From an uncultured Pseudomonadales bacterium (GTDB lineage Bacteria; Pseudomonadota; Gammaproteobacteria; Pseudomonadales; Azotimanducaceae), in assembly GCA_958296295.1 (NCBI GenBank), contig OY282460.1, positions 1,860,001 to 1,924,000 of the forward strand: a stretch of DNA of 64,000 bases. The letters run 5' to 3'. Shown here in pieces: positions 17,456-27,167 of this stretch (the stretch's first letter is position 1; each line of letters begins with the position of its first letter). The position numbers were made by a program, and so were the translations under genes. The notes beneath the pieces were generated by a model. It was not told where the DNA came from. It saw only the letters and a list, made by a program, of their open reading frames with translations, and made no database searches.

Positions 17456-18751
17456 TCAGCGCGGTCGCGTCGAACTCTGGCTGGTCAGGCTTGGCGCGTA
17501 GCGGCCAAACAGGATGGCCGCTAGCAGAAGCAGCGCCGCGGCCACCCAGAACGGCGCGTCGAGGCCGCCCCAGTCGCCCAACGCGCCGAGCGCGATAGGG
17601 CCCAGCACATAACCCACGTCGCTCAACATGCGATAGCCGCTCATCGCTGCGGCGTTCATTCCGGGTGGCGCGGAATCCGCCGCGTAAGCGGCCGGCGCCG
17701 CGCCGCTTGCGGCAGCCGCCGCGCCCCACACGATGCAGGCCGCGAGAAACCAGCCATAGGTGGCGGCCAGTCCGAAGCCCAGCATGGACGCCGCCGTAAC
17801 CACGGTGGCGGTCACGATCACCGGCTTGCGCCCATGCCGATCGGCGACGGCGCCGGCGGGATAGGTCACCGCCAGCCCGGCCAAACTGCCGAGCGCGAGG
17901 CCAAGGCCGATTTCGTCGGCCGCAAGGGCGAGGCGTTCACGGGCCAACACGGGAGCGACGCTGAACAGCGCGCCGGTGCGCGCGATGGCGGCCACCAGAC
18001 CCACCAGCCCGGCGAGCAGGAAACCGCCGTGCGCCACTGCGCGAAACTGTTCCCTCAGGGGCAGCGGCGCGGCCCGCGCGGCCGCGGAGTTCGCGCCGAA
18101 CGCACGCGTTTCCGCGACCGCGAACCAACCCACCAGAGCCGCCATGCCGCCGGCCACGCCGCTGGCGACGAAAGGCGCGGCCAAGCCGAACCACTCGGCG
18201 AGCAGTCCGCCGGGCAACGGGCCGAGGCCGCTCGCGAACAGAAACACGCCCTGGTAAATCGCCATGACGCGCCCGCGATTGGCGATATGCGTTATGTCCG
18301 CAAGCACGATGATCCCGGCGGTGAGCAAGACGCCGGCGCCGGCGCCGGCCACGAATCGCGCCACCACCAGTTCGGCGTAGCCGCCGGCCAGCGCGCACCA
18401 GATGTTGCCGGCCGCGGCCAACGCGCCGCCGACGGCCAAGGCGCTGCGCCGACCCAGACGATCGGCGAGCTGGCCGGTGGGCACGCTCAGCAACACGCGG
18501 GACAACCCGTACACCGCCACGGTGAGACCGATGGCGGCGTAGGAAACGCCGAAGGATTGGGCGTACAGCGGCAGCACCGGAATCGCCGCGCCGAATCCGA
18601 ACTGATTCACCGCCACCAGCACGCACATCCACGCCAAAATGCGACGCGCCTCGGCAGGCGATGCGTTGTCTCTTTGCGCGATGGGCGGCGCTCCGGCGGC
18701 AGGCTGGAGTTGGACGAGGGGCCGGCCCCCCGCACGGGAGGCGCCGGCCAA
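17456..18751 (-). CDS. MFS transporter
   Basis: The product has about 12 membrane segments and the MFS motif A loop GQLADRLGRRSALAVGG between helices 2 and 3, with a second such loop PAGAVADRHGRKPVIV after helix 8. It resembles drug/H+ antiporter-like 12-TMS permeases, but the substrate is unknown. The start is uncertain: TTG 18751 gives 431 residues with a full first helix, whereas the first ATG (18628) falls inside helix 1. It is divergent from the nucleoside hydrolase gene, and an intrinsic terminator follows. Confidence 0.85.
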   Translation of the reverse strand: MAGASRAGGRPLVQLQPAAGAPPIAQRDNASPAEARRILAWMCVLVAVNQFGFGAAIPVLPLYAQSFGVSYAAIGLTVAVYGLSRVLLSVPTGQLADRLGRRSALAVGGALAAAGNIWCALAGGYAELVVARFVAGAGAGVLLTAGIIVLADITHIANRGRVMAIYQGVFLFASGLGPLPGGLLAEWFGLAAPFVASGVAGGMAALVGWFAVAETRAFGANSAAARAAPLPLREQFRAVAHGGFLLAGLVGLVAAIARTGALFSVAPVLARERLALAADEIGLGLALGSLAGLAVTYPAGAVADRHGRKPVIVTATVVTAASMLGFGLAATYGWFLAACIVWGAAAAASGAAPAAYAADSAPPGMNAAAMSGYRMLSDVGYVLGPIALGALGDWGGLDAPFWVAAALLLLAAILFGRYAPSLTSQSSTRPR

Positions 18752-18800
18752 GGCTCTTGCGATAATACCGCGCAAGGAATTGCCGCTGCGGGAGGGCCGG

Positions 18801-19723
18801 ATGGCGCCTGTAACGAAGAAGCGCGTCATCATCGACTGCGACCCGGGCCACGACGACGCCATCGCCCTGGTGCTGGCCCACCGCCACGCCGAGGTGCTTG
18901 GCGTCACCACCGTCAGCGGCAACGCGCCGCTGGCCGCCACCACCGCCAACGCGCTGATGGTGATGGCGTTGCTGGAGGTGGACACGCCCGTGCACGCGGG
19001 CGCCGCAAAGCCGCTTGTGGGCGCGCCGATCCACGCCGCGGCTGTACATGGCGAGTCGGGTTTGGAGGGCGTGGAAAGGCCGGCGCACAGCCGTGTGGTG
19101 GCAAGCGACGACGCCGTGAGCTTTCTACTCGGGGCCGGCGGCCCGGACGTCTGGATCATCGCCGTGGGGCCGCTGACCAATCTGGCGCACGCCATCCGGC
19201 GGATCCGACTTGGCCGCGCCGGGTGGCCGGCATCTCCATCATGGGCGGCAGCGTCGGCGCCGGCAACGCCACGCCGGCGGCGGAGTTCAACATCTTCGCG
19301 GACCCGGAAGCCGCGGCCATCGTGTTCGCGAGCGGTGGCGAAATCACCATGTGCGGGCTGAACCTGACCCATCAACTGCGCACCGGAGACGCGATCGTCG
19401 AGCGGCTGCGCGAAGTCCCGGCCCCTACTGCTCGCATGGCGGCGCAGGCGTTCGCCCACTTGCACGATCGCATGGAGACGTTCACCGGCCGCCGCGAGGC
19501 GGCTCTGCACGACCCCTGCGCGGTGTTCGCGGTCACCCATCCGCACCTGCTCACCACCGCGGCGCGCCATGTGGCGGTGGAGACCGCCGGCGAGCTCACG
19601 CGCGGGATGACCGTCGTCGACGAGCGGATCAGCCGGCGACGCGGCGCGCCAACGGCCAACGTCGCCACCCGAATCGATGCCGATGCGGCCATGGCCTTGG
19701 TGCTGGACGCCTTGGGCGCGTGA
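18801..19723 (+). pseudogene. Nucleoside hydrolase (IunH-like), frameshifted
   Basis: The first frame begins MAPVTKKRVIIDCDPGHDDA, the calcium-binding signature of inosine-uridine nucleoside hydrolases, and runs through VSGNAPLAATTANAL and AVGPLTNLAHAIRR. Near 19205-19220 homology jumps one frame and continues as AGISIMGGSVGAGN, then AAEFNIFADPEAA and the catalytic-region TRMTV-like tail to the stop at 19723. A one-base loss explains the shift. Both halves keep good family conservation, so the mutation is recent or an assembly error. Confidence 0.82.
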
Positions 19724-19757
19724 GATCTCGCCGGCGCGACGACGTCGACCTCGCGGC

Positions 19758-20495
19758 CTATCGCAGGCGTGAGCCGTCCATGCGGCGACACGAGGCGCGT
19801 CGCTCCGTCGCTTCCACCATCGTGTCGGCGGTCGCGAGCAGCGCCGTGTCCGCGGCGCAGGCCGCCTGATCCCGCTCGCCCGGCGGCTCGCCGTGCGCGG
19901 CCTCGCCAACGCGCCAAGACGCGCGCGTCGGGCAGCGATCGTTTTCGCGCGGTGTCGCTTGGACCAGCAGCGACGTCTGGCGGAACAACGTCAGCGCGTG
20001 TTGGCGGCTGCCGGTTCCGCGGCAGAGCCAGCCGCCGGGCCGAACCGCGGTGTAGGTGCCGGTCGTCGCGTTGAAGACCAAGGAGGAGAAGGGCCGCCGG
20101 CCCGCGATGTCCGATTCGATGCGCAGCGCGAAGTGCCCCATGCGCTCGTAGGCGGCCTCGAACGCTTCCGCTTGGCGGGCGCGGTCGGTCACGAAGTCGC
20201 GCACGAAGTAGATCAACAGCGCGAAAGACACGCCGGCCGCGCCCAAGGTGACGACCCGCGACGCCTTGGCCGGCATCCACACGGCCGCGCCGCCCATCAA
20301 AGTGGCGGCAAGCCCGGCCCCGGCCAGCGCGCAGGCGAGGATCGAACCACCGCCCGCGCCGGCGGCCAAAGCGCGGGCACCGACGGCCACTCCGGCCGCG
20401 AAGCCGATGGGTGCCCAGGCGAGGGCCGCGGCGGCAACGGCGAGCCGTGGCGTGGCGCGGCTTGCGGGCGCGGGTTCGTGTGGTCGCGCGTTCAC
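19758..20495 (-). CDS. Hypothetical membrane protein
   Basis: The 245-residue frame has three to four hydrophobic helices in its first 105 residues (AVAAAALAWAPIGFAAGVAV; VVTLGAAGVSFALLIYFV). A soluble part follows, with AYERMGHFALRIESDIAG and SSLVFNATTGTYTAVRPGGW. The latter half looks like a small extracytoplasmic beta domain. No family is recognised. The last 50 residues are arginine/alanine-rich. It lies 33 bp downstream of malate synthase on the same strand. Confidence 0.55.
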   Translation of the reverse strand: MNARPHEPAPASRATPRLAVAAAALAWAPIGFAAGVAVGARALAAGAGGGSILACALAGAGLAATLMGGAAVWMPAKASRVVTLGAAGVSFALLIYFVRDFVTDRARQAEAFEAAYERMGHFALRIESDIAGRRPFSSLVFNATTGTYTAVRPGGWLCRGTGSRQHALTLFRQTSLLVQATPRENDRCPTRASWRVGEAAHGEPPGERDQAACAADTALLATADTMVEATERRASCRRMDGSRLR

Positions 20496-20528
20496 CGGGC
20501 CGAATTTGGGACCGCGCCCGCCGGCGCC

Positions 20529-22715
20529 CTAAGCGACCTGCGCCTTGACCTGCCGGCGACGCGCGTGCAACACCGGTTCCGTGTAGCCGTTGGGGTGCGT
20601 CAAGCCCTCGAAGACGAGATCGCAGGCGGCTTGAAAGGCGATGCTGCCGGCGAAGTCCGGGGCCATCGGGCGGTAGTTGGCGTCGCCGGCGTTTTGCCCG
20701 TCCACCACCGCGGCCATGCGCCGCATCGTCTCCCGCACTTGCTCCTCGCTCACCACGCCGTGACGCAGCCAGTTGGCGATGTGCTGGCTGGAAATGCGGC
20801 AGGTGGCGCGATCCTCCATCAGGCCGACGTTCGCCAAGTCCGGCACTTTCGAGCAGCCGACGCCCTGATCCACCCAGCGCACGACGTAGCCCAAGATGCC
20901 TTGCGCGTTGTTGTCCAGCTCGCGTTGCGTCTCGTCTACGGAAAGGTTCTCGCCCGCCAAGAGCGGTATCGTCAGGATGTCGTCGATGCTGGGCCGTGGG
21001 CGGGTCTTCAGCGCTTGCTGGCGGCTTTCGACATGCACTTGGTGGTAGTGCAGGGCGTGCAGGGTGGCGGCGGTAGGCGAAGGCACCCACGCGCAATCCG
21101 CGCCGGCGGCGGGATGGTTCGCCTTGGTGTCCAGCATCTCGCGCATCTCGTCCGGCTTCGGCCACATGCCCTTGCCGATCTGGGCGCGGCCGGGAAAGCC
21201 GGCGGCGAGTCCGGCGTTCACGTTGGCGTCCTCGTAGGCGAGGATCCACTTTTGCCGCTTCATCGGTTCTTTGCGAACCATCGCGCCGGCTTCCATGCTG
21301 GTGCGTATCTCGTCGCCGGTGCGGTCGAGAAAGCCGGTGTTGATGAAGACGATGCGCTCGCGGGCGGCGCGGATGCACTCGGCGAGGTTCACGGTGGTGC
21401 GCCGCTCCTCGTCCATCACGCCCATCTTCACGGTGTTGCGCGCGAGTCCGAGCACATCCTCCACGCGGTCGAAGAGTTCGCAGGCGAAGGCCGTTTCCTC
21501 GGGGCCGTGCATCTTCGGCTTCACGATGTAGATGCTGCCGGCGCGGCTGTTGCGGAACTTGCCGAGGCCGCGCAGATCGTGCATGGCGCACAGGCTCGTC
21601 ACCGCGGCGTCGAGGAAGCCCTCGAACACCTCGTCGCCATTCGCGTCGCGCACCGCGTCCGTGGTCATCAGATGGCCGACGTTGCGCACCAAGAGCAGGC
21701 TGCGGCCCGGCAGGGCGACCTCGCCGCCGGCCGGGGCGGCATAGACGCGGTCGGGCGCCAGCGCCCGATGCACCGTCTCGCCGCCTTTCTCGAAAGCCGC
21801 CTCGAGCCCGCCTGTCATCAGGCCCAGCCAATTGCGGTACACCGCGGTCTTGTCCTCGGCGTCCACCGCGGCGACGGAATCCTCGCAGTCTTGAATGGTG
21901 GTCACCGCCGATTCCAGCAGCACATCCTTGACGCCGGCGGCATGCGCGGCCCCAACGCTGTCGGAACGGTCGATCCGGAGCTCCGCGTGCAGGCCGTGGT
22001 GACGGAGCAGCACGGATTCCGGTTCGCCTTCCGAACGGCCCGTGAAACCGGCGAATTGGCTCGGATCGGCCAGTGCGACCTCGGCGTTGCCGACCACGGC
22101 GCGCAGGCCGCGCCGGGGCCCGTCCGCCACGACTCGATAGCCGGTCGCGTCGGCGTGGCTGGCGCCGGCCAACGGCGCGATCGCGTCCAGCGCCTGTGCG
22201 GCCCGCTCCATCACCAACTCGCCTCGCGCCGGGTTGTACGTCGCGCCTTTCTCCCGGCCGGGCGATTCGGGAATCACGTCCGTGCCGTAGAGCGCGTCGT
22301 ACAGGCTGCCCCAGCGCGCGTTGGCGGCGTTTAGCGCGAAACGGGCGTTCATCACCGGCACCACCAGCTGCGGCCCGGCGATGCTGGCGATCTCCGCATC
22401 CACGTTGCGGGTGGCGATCGCGAAGCCTGCGCCCTCCGGCGCCAGATACCCGATGCTCTCGAGGAAGACCTTGTATTCGGCAACGTCCAGAGGTTTGTGC
22501 CGGTGCTCGGCGTGCCAGGCGTCGATCCGCGCCTGCAACTCGTCCCGTTTGGCCAGGAGGGCGCGGTTGCGTGGCGTCAAATCGCGCACGATGGCGGCGA
22601 AGCCGGCCCAGAACGCGTCCGCGCTGACGCCGGTGCCGGGCGTCGCCTCGGCGCGGATGAAGTCGTCTAATTCCTTGGCCACCGAAAGGCCGTGTCGTTC
22701 GACTGCGTCGGTCAT
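20529..22715 (-). CDS. glcB: Malate synthase G
   Basis: Condenses glyoxylate with acetyl-CoA to malate (glyoxylate cycle, glycolate use). The start at ATG 22715 ([20 protein letters not shown]) is set by AGGAG six bases upstream and gives 728 residues, against about 723 for the family. Recognisable segments include [39 protein letters not shown], and the catalytic-site stretch [18 protein letters not shown]. No isocitrate lyase is nearby. Confidence 0.96.
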   Translation of the reverse strand: MTDAVERHGLSVAKELDDFIRAEATPGTGVSADAFWAGFAAIVRDLTPRNRALLAKRDELQARIDAWHAEHRHKPLDVAEYKVFLESIGYLAPEGAGFAIATRNVDAEIASIAGPQLVVPVMNARFALNAANARWGSLYDALYGTDVIPESPGREKGATYNPARGELVMERAAQALDAIAPLAGASHADATGYRVVADGPRRGLRAVVGNAEVALADPSQFAGFTGRSEGEPESVLLRHHGLHAELRIDRSDSVGAAHAAGVKDVLLESAVTTIQDCEDSVAAVDAEDKTAVYRNWLGLMTGGLEAAFEKGGETVHRALAPDRVYAAPAGGEVALPGRSLLLVRNVGHLMTTDAVRDANGDEVFEGFLDAAVTSLCAMHDLRGLGKFRNSRAGSIYIVKPKMHGPEETAFACELFDRVEDVLGLARNTVKMGVMDEERRTTVNLAECIRAARERIVFINTGFLDRTGDEIRTSMEAGAMVRKEPMKRQKWILAYEDANVNAGLAAGFPGRAQIGKGMWPKPDEMREMLDTKANHPAAGADCAWVPSPTAATLHALHYHQVHVESRQQALKTRPRPSIDDILTIPLLAGENLSVDETQRELDNNAQGILGYVVRWVDQGVGCSKVPDLANVGLMEDRATCRISSQHIANWLRHGVVSEEQVRETMRRMAAVVDGQNAGDANYRPMAPDFAGSIAFQAACDLVFEGLTHPNGYTEPVLHARRRQVKAQVA

Positions 22716-22897
22716 GCGTTCTCCTAAAGCCGAACGCCGGGCCGCGGAAGACGGGACGCCCAAGCGTGCGACGGAACGGCAATGCTATCCAAAACGGCCG
22801 GCCGGCACAGCATGTTGAGCGCCACGGCGCCACGGCGGCCTGCCGCGAGCCGCTTGCCGCCGATCGGCCGCCGCTAGCAACCGGCAAGCGGAAGGGC

Positions 22898-23941
22898 TCA
22901 GGCGATGGCCGCAACGAGCTCCAGGGCGCGCCCGAGCGTGTCCAACCGGGCGTGGGCGTCGCGTCCGGCCGGCGAGAGCCGCAGAGTCGTGACGCCGGCG
23001 TCACGATACGCCCGCAGACGCCCGCGCACAGCGGCCTCGTCGCCAAGCAGGTTCGCTTGCAGCACCATCTCGTCGGGAATGGCCGCCGCGGCTTCGGCGC
23101 GCTCGCCAGCCAGCCATAGCGCTTGCGCGCGCCGGGCCACCGCGTCCCAGCCGCCGCGCTTGAACGCGTCGTTGTAGAAGTTGGTGCGGGCCGAACCCAT
23201 CGCGCCCAACGTGAAGGCGATGCCGGGTTTCAAGGGCTGCGCCAGCGCTTGCGGATCGCCGAACGCCACCGTGCCGCCGGCTTGGATGTCGATGTCGTCC
23301 AAGCCGCGGCCGGCCGCCTGCGCGCCTTCGCGGATGAGCTTGAGATGCGCGTCGGCGTGTTCGGGCGTGAACGACGTGCCAAGCCACCCGTCGGCAGCCT
23401 CGCCGGTGTAGCGCAGCGCGTTCGGCGCCAGCGTCGCCAAGTAGATGGGAATGTGCGGATTGGCTGGTTGCGCGAGGCGGAGCGCCTTGCCTTCGCCGCC
23501 GGGGAGCGGCAGTTGGTGAAAGCGGCCGTTGTAGGCGATGCGCTCGCCGGCGAACGCCAAGCGCAGGATGTCCACGGTCTCGCGCATCCGTGTGAGCGGC
23601 GCCTTGAAGGGCCGGCCTTGCAGACCTTCCACCACTTGCGGCCCGCTGGCGCCAAGACCGAGCAGGAAGCGGTCGCCGGAGAGCGCCGCCAGCGTCAGCG
23701 CGGTCATGGCGGTCATGCTTGGCGTGCGGGCGCTGATTTGCATGATGCCGGTGCCGAGCCGAATGCGTTCGGTGCGCGCCGCCAGAAAGCCGAGCGGCGT
23801 CACGGCGTCCTGGCCCCAAGCCTCGGCGCTCCACACCGAGTCCACACCGAGTTTCTCCGCCTCCCGCACGAACGCCACCTGCTCGTGGAAGTCGCGCCGC
23901 GCCCCGGAGGCCGCTCCGCCAATGCCGATGCTCACCTTCAT
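22898..23941 (-). CDS. LLM-class flavin/F420-dependent oxidoreductase
   Basis: The 347-residue TIM-barrel protein belongs to the luciferase-like monooxygenase superfamily: REAEKLGVDSVWSAEAWGQD, LGFLAARTERIRLGTGIMQI, FLLGLGASGPQVVEGLQG. The pattern is nearest to F420-dependent members, but the cofactor (FMN or F420) is not certain. ATG 23941 was chosen because GGAG precedes it; in-frame ATGs at 23953 and 23965 add a short MELP repeat. The gene is 25 bp downstream of the M48 protease gene on the same strand. Confidence 0.85.
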   Translation of the reverse strand: MKVSIGIGGAASGARRDFHEQVAFVREAEKLGVDSVWSAEAWGQDAVTPLGFLAARTERIRLGTGIMQISARTPSMTAMTALTLAALSGDRFLLGLGASGPQVVEGLQGRPFKAPLTRMRETVDILRLAFAGERIAYNGRFHQLPLPGGEGKALRLAQPANPHIPIYLATLAPNALRYTGEAADGWLGTSFTPEHADAHLKLIREGAQAAGRGLDDIDIQAGGTVAFGDPQALAQPLKPGIAFTLGAMGSARTNFYNDAFKRGGWDAVARRAQALWLAGERAEAAAAIPDEMVLQANLLGDEAAVRGRLRAYRDAGVTTLRLSPAGRDAHARLDTLGRALELVAAIA

Positions 23942-23966
23942 CGGCAGCTCCATCGGCAGCTCGCGT

Positions 23967-25496
23967 TCACCGCTTGTTCCCGCTGGCCGCGCGCTTGGCG
24001 TCGAAAGCCTCGAATTCGGTGCGCATGTCCACGATGCGCTGGTCGATGGCCGCCAGCGAGCGCGAGTCTTCGGCCGACAGCAGCCGCCGTGCGTAGTCCA
24101 AGTGCGCGATGGCCTTGGCATGTGCTCCGACCAGGGCGAAGTACTCGGCGCGGGCGCGATGCACGCCAAGGGTGTCGCCGGCGAGACCGGCGGTTTCCGC
24201 CAACAGTTCCCACACGTCCGGGTCGTGCGGATTGACGCGCGTGTGGCGGCGCAGCGCGGCGGCGGATTCGGCGTAGCGGGTAGCCGCGTTGAGCGCCTGG
24301 GCGTGCAGGTAGGACAAAGGCTCGTTGTCCGGGTTGATGGCCAACTGGCGCGTCAACAACGCGAGCGACGCGTCGACCTGCCCGGCTTTGATGAGGGCGT
24401 CGGCGTAAGAGGCGGCCATCAACAGGCTTTCCGGGTGCCGGTCGAACAGCACGCCGGCCGCGTCGGCCGCCTCGTCGTAGCGGCCGGCGCGGGCGAGGGC
24501 CATGGCCACGGCGTATTTGTCGGCATCGCCACCGCCGCTGCGGGCGCGGGCTTCGGCAATCGCGCGCCGAGCGGATTCGGCATAGCGCACTTGCGTCCGG
24601 GCGCGCATGAACTGGTAGTCCAAGGACGGCGGGCGCGCATGGGCCGCAACGCGCCCCGCTTGGTTCTTGGCGTCCGCAATGCGCGTTTCCGTCAACGGGT
24701 GCGTGAGCAGAAACTCCGGCGGCTTGGTGACGTAACGGTAGGCGTGGCGCATCCGTTCGAACATCCGCGCCATCCCGGCGGGGTCCAGACCGGCCGCCAC
24801 CATCGTGTTGAGACCGATCCGATCCGCCTCTTGCTCGTGCGAGCGGCTGAATTGCAAGACCCTGCCTTGCAGCAGGGCTTCGCTGCCGTGCGCCGCGGCC
24901 ATGCCGGCATCGCTGCTGGTGGCAATGCCGATGGCGATGGCGGCGACCAGTCCGGCCAGCCGCCACGGCGCGATGGCGCGGTGCTCCTCGAGCCGCCGGG
25001 CGTAGTGGCGTTGGCTGAGATGGGCGAGTTCATGCGCCACCACGGCCGAGTACTCGCTTTCGTCCTCGGCGTGCAGAAGCAGCCCCAGGTTGATGCCCAC
25101 CACGCCGCCGGGCACCGCGAAGGCGTTGATTCGCGGGTTGTCGATGAGCACCGTGGCAAGCACCGGCTCTACCAGCTCGGATTTCTCGGCGAGCCGCCGC
25201 ACATGCACTTGGACGTAGTACTTCAGCACCGGATCGAACACGGTGGGCGCGCCGGCGTGGATCTGCCGCAGCGCTGACCGCGCCAGTTCCCGTTCGGCGG
25301 CCGGCGAGATTGCCGCCGAGGAGGCGTCACCCAAGGTGGGAAGCTCCAACCCGCGCTCGTCGCCAGCCACCGGCAGCGTGGTCGCCACCGCCAACGCGGC
25401 CAAGGCAGAACGACGCCGCGGCGAACAGGCGCCACCGGCCGGGTGGCGCGACCCGCGGGAAAGGGGGCTGCCAAGGGAGCTGCCGGACCGAATCAC
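23967..25496 (-). CDS. M48 metalloprotease with TPR domain (BepA-like)
   Basis: BepA-type proteases are periplasmic and help outer-membrane protein and LPS-transport assembly. The zinc site VVAHELAHLSQRHYA (HExxH) and the third ligand in SHEQEADRIG are present. After the protease domain, about 180 residues form TPR-like repeats. An N-terminal signal-like helix (RRRSALAALAVATTLPVAG) fits export. The start is uncertain: GTG 25496 gives 509 residues, and the frame remains open further upstream. It is divergent from the TusA-like gene. Confidence 0.85.
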   Translation of the reverse strand: MIRSGSSLGSPLSRGSRHPAGGACSPRRRSALAALAVATTLPVAGDERGLELPTLGDASSAAISPAAERELARSALRQIHAGAPTVFDPVLKYYVQVHVRRLAEKSELVEPVLATVLIDNPRINAFAVPGGVVGINLGLLLHAEDESEYSAVVAHELAHLSQRHYARRLEEHRAIAPWRLAGLVAAIAIGIATSSDAGMAAAHGSEALLQGRVLQFSRSHEQEADRIGLNTMVAAGLDPAGMARMFERMRHAYRYVTKPPEFLLTHPLTETRIADAKNQAGRVAAHARPPSLDYQFMRARTQVRYAESARRAIAEARARSGGGDADKYAVAMALARAGRYDEAADAAGVLFDRHPESLLMAASYADALIKAGQVDASLALLTRQLAINPDNEPLSYLHAQALNAATRYAESAAALRRHTRVNPHDPDVWELLAETAGLAGDTLGVHRARAEYFALVGAHAKAIAHLDYARRLLSAEDSRSLAAIDQRIVDMRTEFEAFDAKRAASGNKR

Positions 25497-25596
25497 CGGA
25501 ACGTCTTGCGCGGACACGGGATTGTCATCATACACGGCATGGTGGTTCGACCACGGCGGGCGCTGGCGGTTCGGCTGTGGGATACTTGTCGGCGCG

Positions 25597-25899
25597 ATGT
25601 CGAACGCGCCTGCCGAGCAACCTCGTCCGCCCGCTGCCACGACCGCTGTCGGCGACCATGGCGATGCGCCGGCGGTGGCTGTGGACGCCACCGGCCTGCA
25701 ATGCCCCATGCCGCTGCTCAAGGCCAAGAAGGCGCTCAACGGAATGGCTGCCGGCCGGTGGTTGCGCGTGGTCGCCACGGACCCCGGCTCGGTGCGGGAC
25801 TTCCGCGTTTTCAGCGAACAGAGCGGGCACCGGCTGCTCGACTTCCGGCAAGAAGGCGACCGCTACCACTATTTGCTCGAGAAGAAGCCCGACCCCTAG
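25597..25899 (+). CDS. TusA-family sulfurtransferase
   Basis: The 100-residue protein has the TusA/YedF core VDATGLQCPMPLLKAKKAL, with the conserved cysteine at residue 36, which carries persulfide sulfur for tRNA thiolation or other sulfur transfer. A C-terminal RVVATDPGSVRDF completes the fold. About 25 extra residues precede the core. It lies upstream of the PerM-like gene, a pairing common in gammaproteobacteria. Confidence 0.9.
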   Translation: MSNAPAEQPRPPAATTAVGDHGDAPAVAVDATGLQCPMPLLKAKKALNGMAAGRWLRVVATDPGSVRDFRVFSEQSGHRLLDFRQEGDRYHYLLEKKPDP

Positions 25900-26023
25900 A
25901 GCCGTCGGGCCGAGCCGGCAAAGTCGGGTGCCGAGTCGCCAGCCGTGGTCGGATTTGGTGTTGGTGTGATGCGCGCGCAGCCTCGCGTTGGCGTGGCCAG
26001 CCGATGGAGGGCTTGAGCGAAAC

Positions 26024-27100
26024 GTGAAATTCGTAGATGTCATCAGCGGCTGGATCAATCGCTACTTTTCCAACGAGCAGGCGATCTACCTGGTGCTCTT
26101 CATCGCCGCCGTTCTCGCCATCCTGCTCACCTTGGGCACGGTGCTGGCGCCGATACTCACCGGTCTCGTGTTCGCCTTTCTGCTGCACCGTGTGGTGGAC
26201 AGGCTGGTCGCGTGGCACGTGCCGCGCCTGGTCGCCATCGTGCTCGTGGAGTTCGTTTTCCTCGGCGCGTTGATCGCGTTGCTGATCGGCGTGCTGCCGC
26301 TAGCTTGGAGGCAGTTGCGGGAATTGGTGCTGTTGATCCCGCCGCTGCTCGGCCAGCTCCGGGAACTCGCCGGAGAGCTCTCCGCCCGTTACCCGGACTT
26401 CGTCTCCGAGACGGCCATCGACGATTTCGTGGCGGTGTTGAGCGCGCAGTTCACGGAGGGCAGCGGAGCATTCGTGCAGAGCATCGTGGCGCAGTTGCCG
26501 AACGTGCTCGGGGTGCTGATCTTCCTGATTCTGGTGCCCATCGCGCTCTTCTTCTTCCTGAAGGACAAAGACCGCATGTTGGGCTCTTTCGCCGCGCTCG
26601 TGCCGCGCGAGCGGGGGGTGTTCCAGGAAGTCGGCACCATGATGGGCGTGCAGATCGGCAACTACGTGCGCGGCAAGTTCGTCGAGATCATCATTGTCGG
26701 TGGCGTCAGCTACCTCGCCTTCACGCTTTTCGGCTTGCATTACGCGGCGCTCTTGGGATTGCTGGTGGGGCTTTCCACGCTGATACCGTTCGTTGGCGCC
26801 GCGGTGGTCACGTTGCCGGTGGCCGTGGTGGCCTTCCTGCAATTCGGCTGGACGCTGGAGCTCTTGGGCGTGATGGCGACGTACGCGGCCATCCAAGTGC
26901 TCGACGGCAACGCCCTCGTGCCGCTGCTTTTTTCCAAGGCCGTGAATCTGCATCCGATCTCCATCGTCGCCGCGGTGCTGGTGTTTGGCGGCATTTGGGG
27001 ATTCTGGGGCGTGTTTTTCGCCATCCCGTTGGCAACCCTGGTGAAAGCCATCTACATCGCTTGGCCGAAGCAGGATGTCGTGGCCGGCGAAACGGGATGA
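26024..27100 (+). CDS. AI-2E/PerM-family membrane protein
   Basis: The 358-residue protein has about eight membrane helices in the PerM layout: N-terminal helices (AIYLVLFIAAVLAILLTLG), a long amphipathic middle region, and a C-terminal group with LVGLSTLIPFVGAAVVTLP and DGNALVPLLFSKAVNLHPI, the family signature. Members are proposed permeases or efflux proteins; the substrate here is unknown. GTG 26024 was chosen because the frame upstream is not conserved. GGAGG at 26006-26010 is somewhat far, and an eight-codon ATG minicistron overlaps the start. Confidence 0.85.
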   Translation: MKFVDVISGWINRYFSNEQAIYLVLFIAAVLAILLTLGTVLAPILTGLVFAFLLHRVVDRLVAWHVPRLVAIVLVEFVFLGALIALLIGVLPLAWRQLRELVLLIPPLLGQLRELAGELSARYPDFVSETAIDDFVAVLSAQFTEGSGAFVQSIVAQLPNVLGVLIFLILVPIALFFFLKDKDRMLGSFAALVPRERGVFQEVGTMMGVQIGNYVRGKFVEIIIVGGVSYLAFTLFGLHYAALLGLLVGLSTLIPFVGAAVVTLPVAVVAFLQFGWTLELLGVMATYAAIQVLDGNALVPLLFSKAVNLHPISIVAAVLVFGGIWGFWGVFFAIPLATLVKAIYIAWPKQDVVAGETG

Positions 27101-27167
27101 TCGGGGCGTAGCCGGCAAGTCGGGTATGCTGCGCCGCGTCAATGGAACAACGCCGCGTCCACCTGCC

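Noticed and set aside
18801..19723. Programmed frameshift in the nucleoside hydrolase
   Set aside because: No slippery heptamer or following hairpin is evident at the shift; the family is not known to use recoding.
19372..23046. 1224-codon minus-strand frame
   Set aside because: It overlaps malate synthase in another frame on the same strand and is extremely Arg-rich; not a protein.
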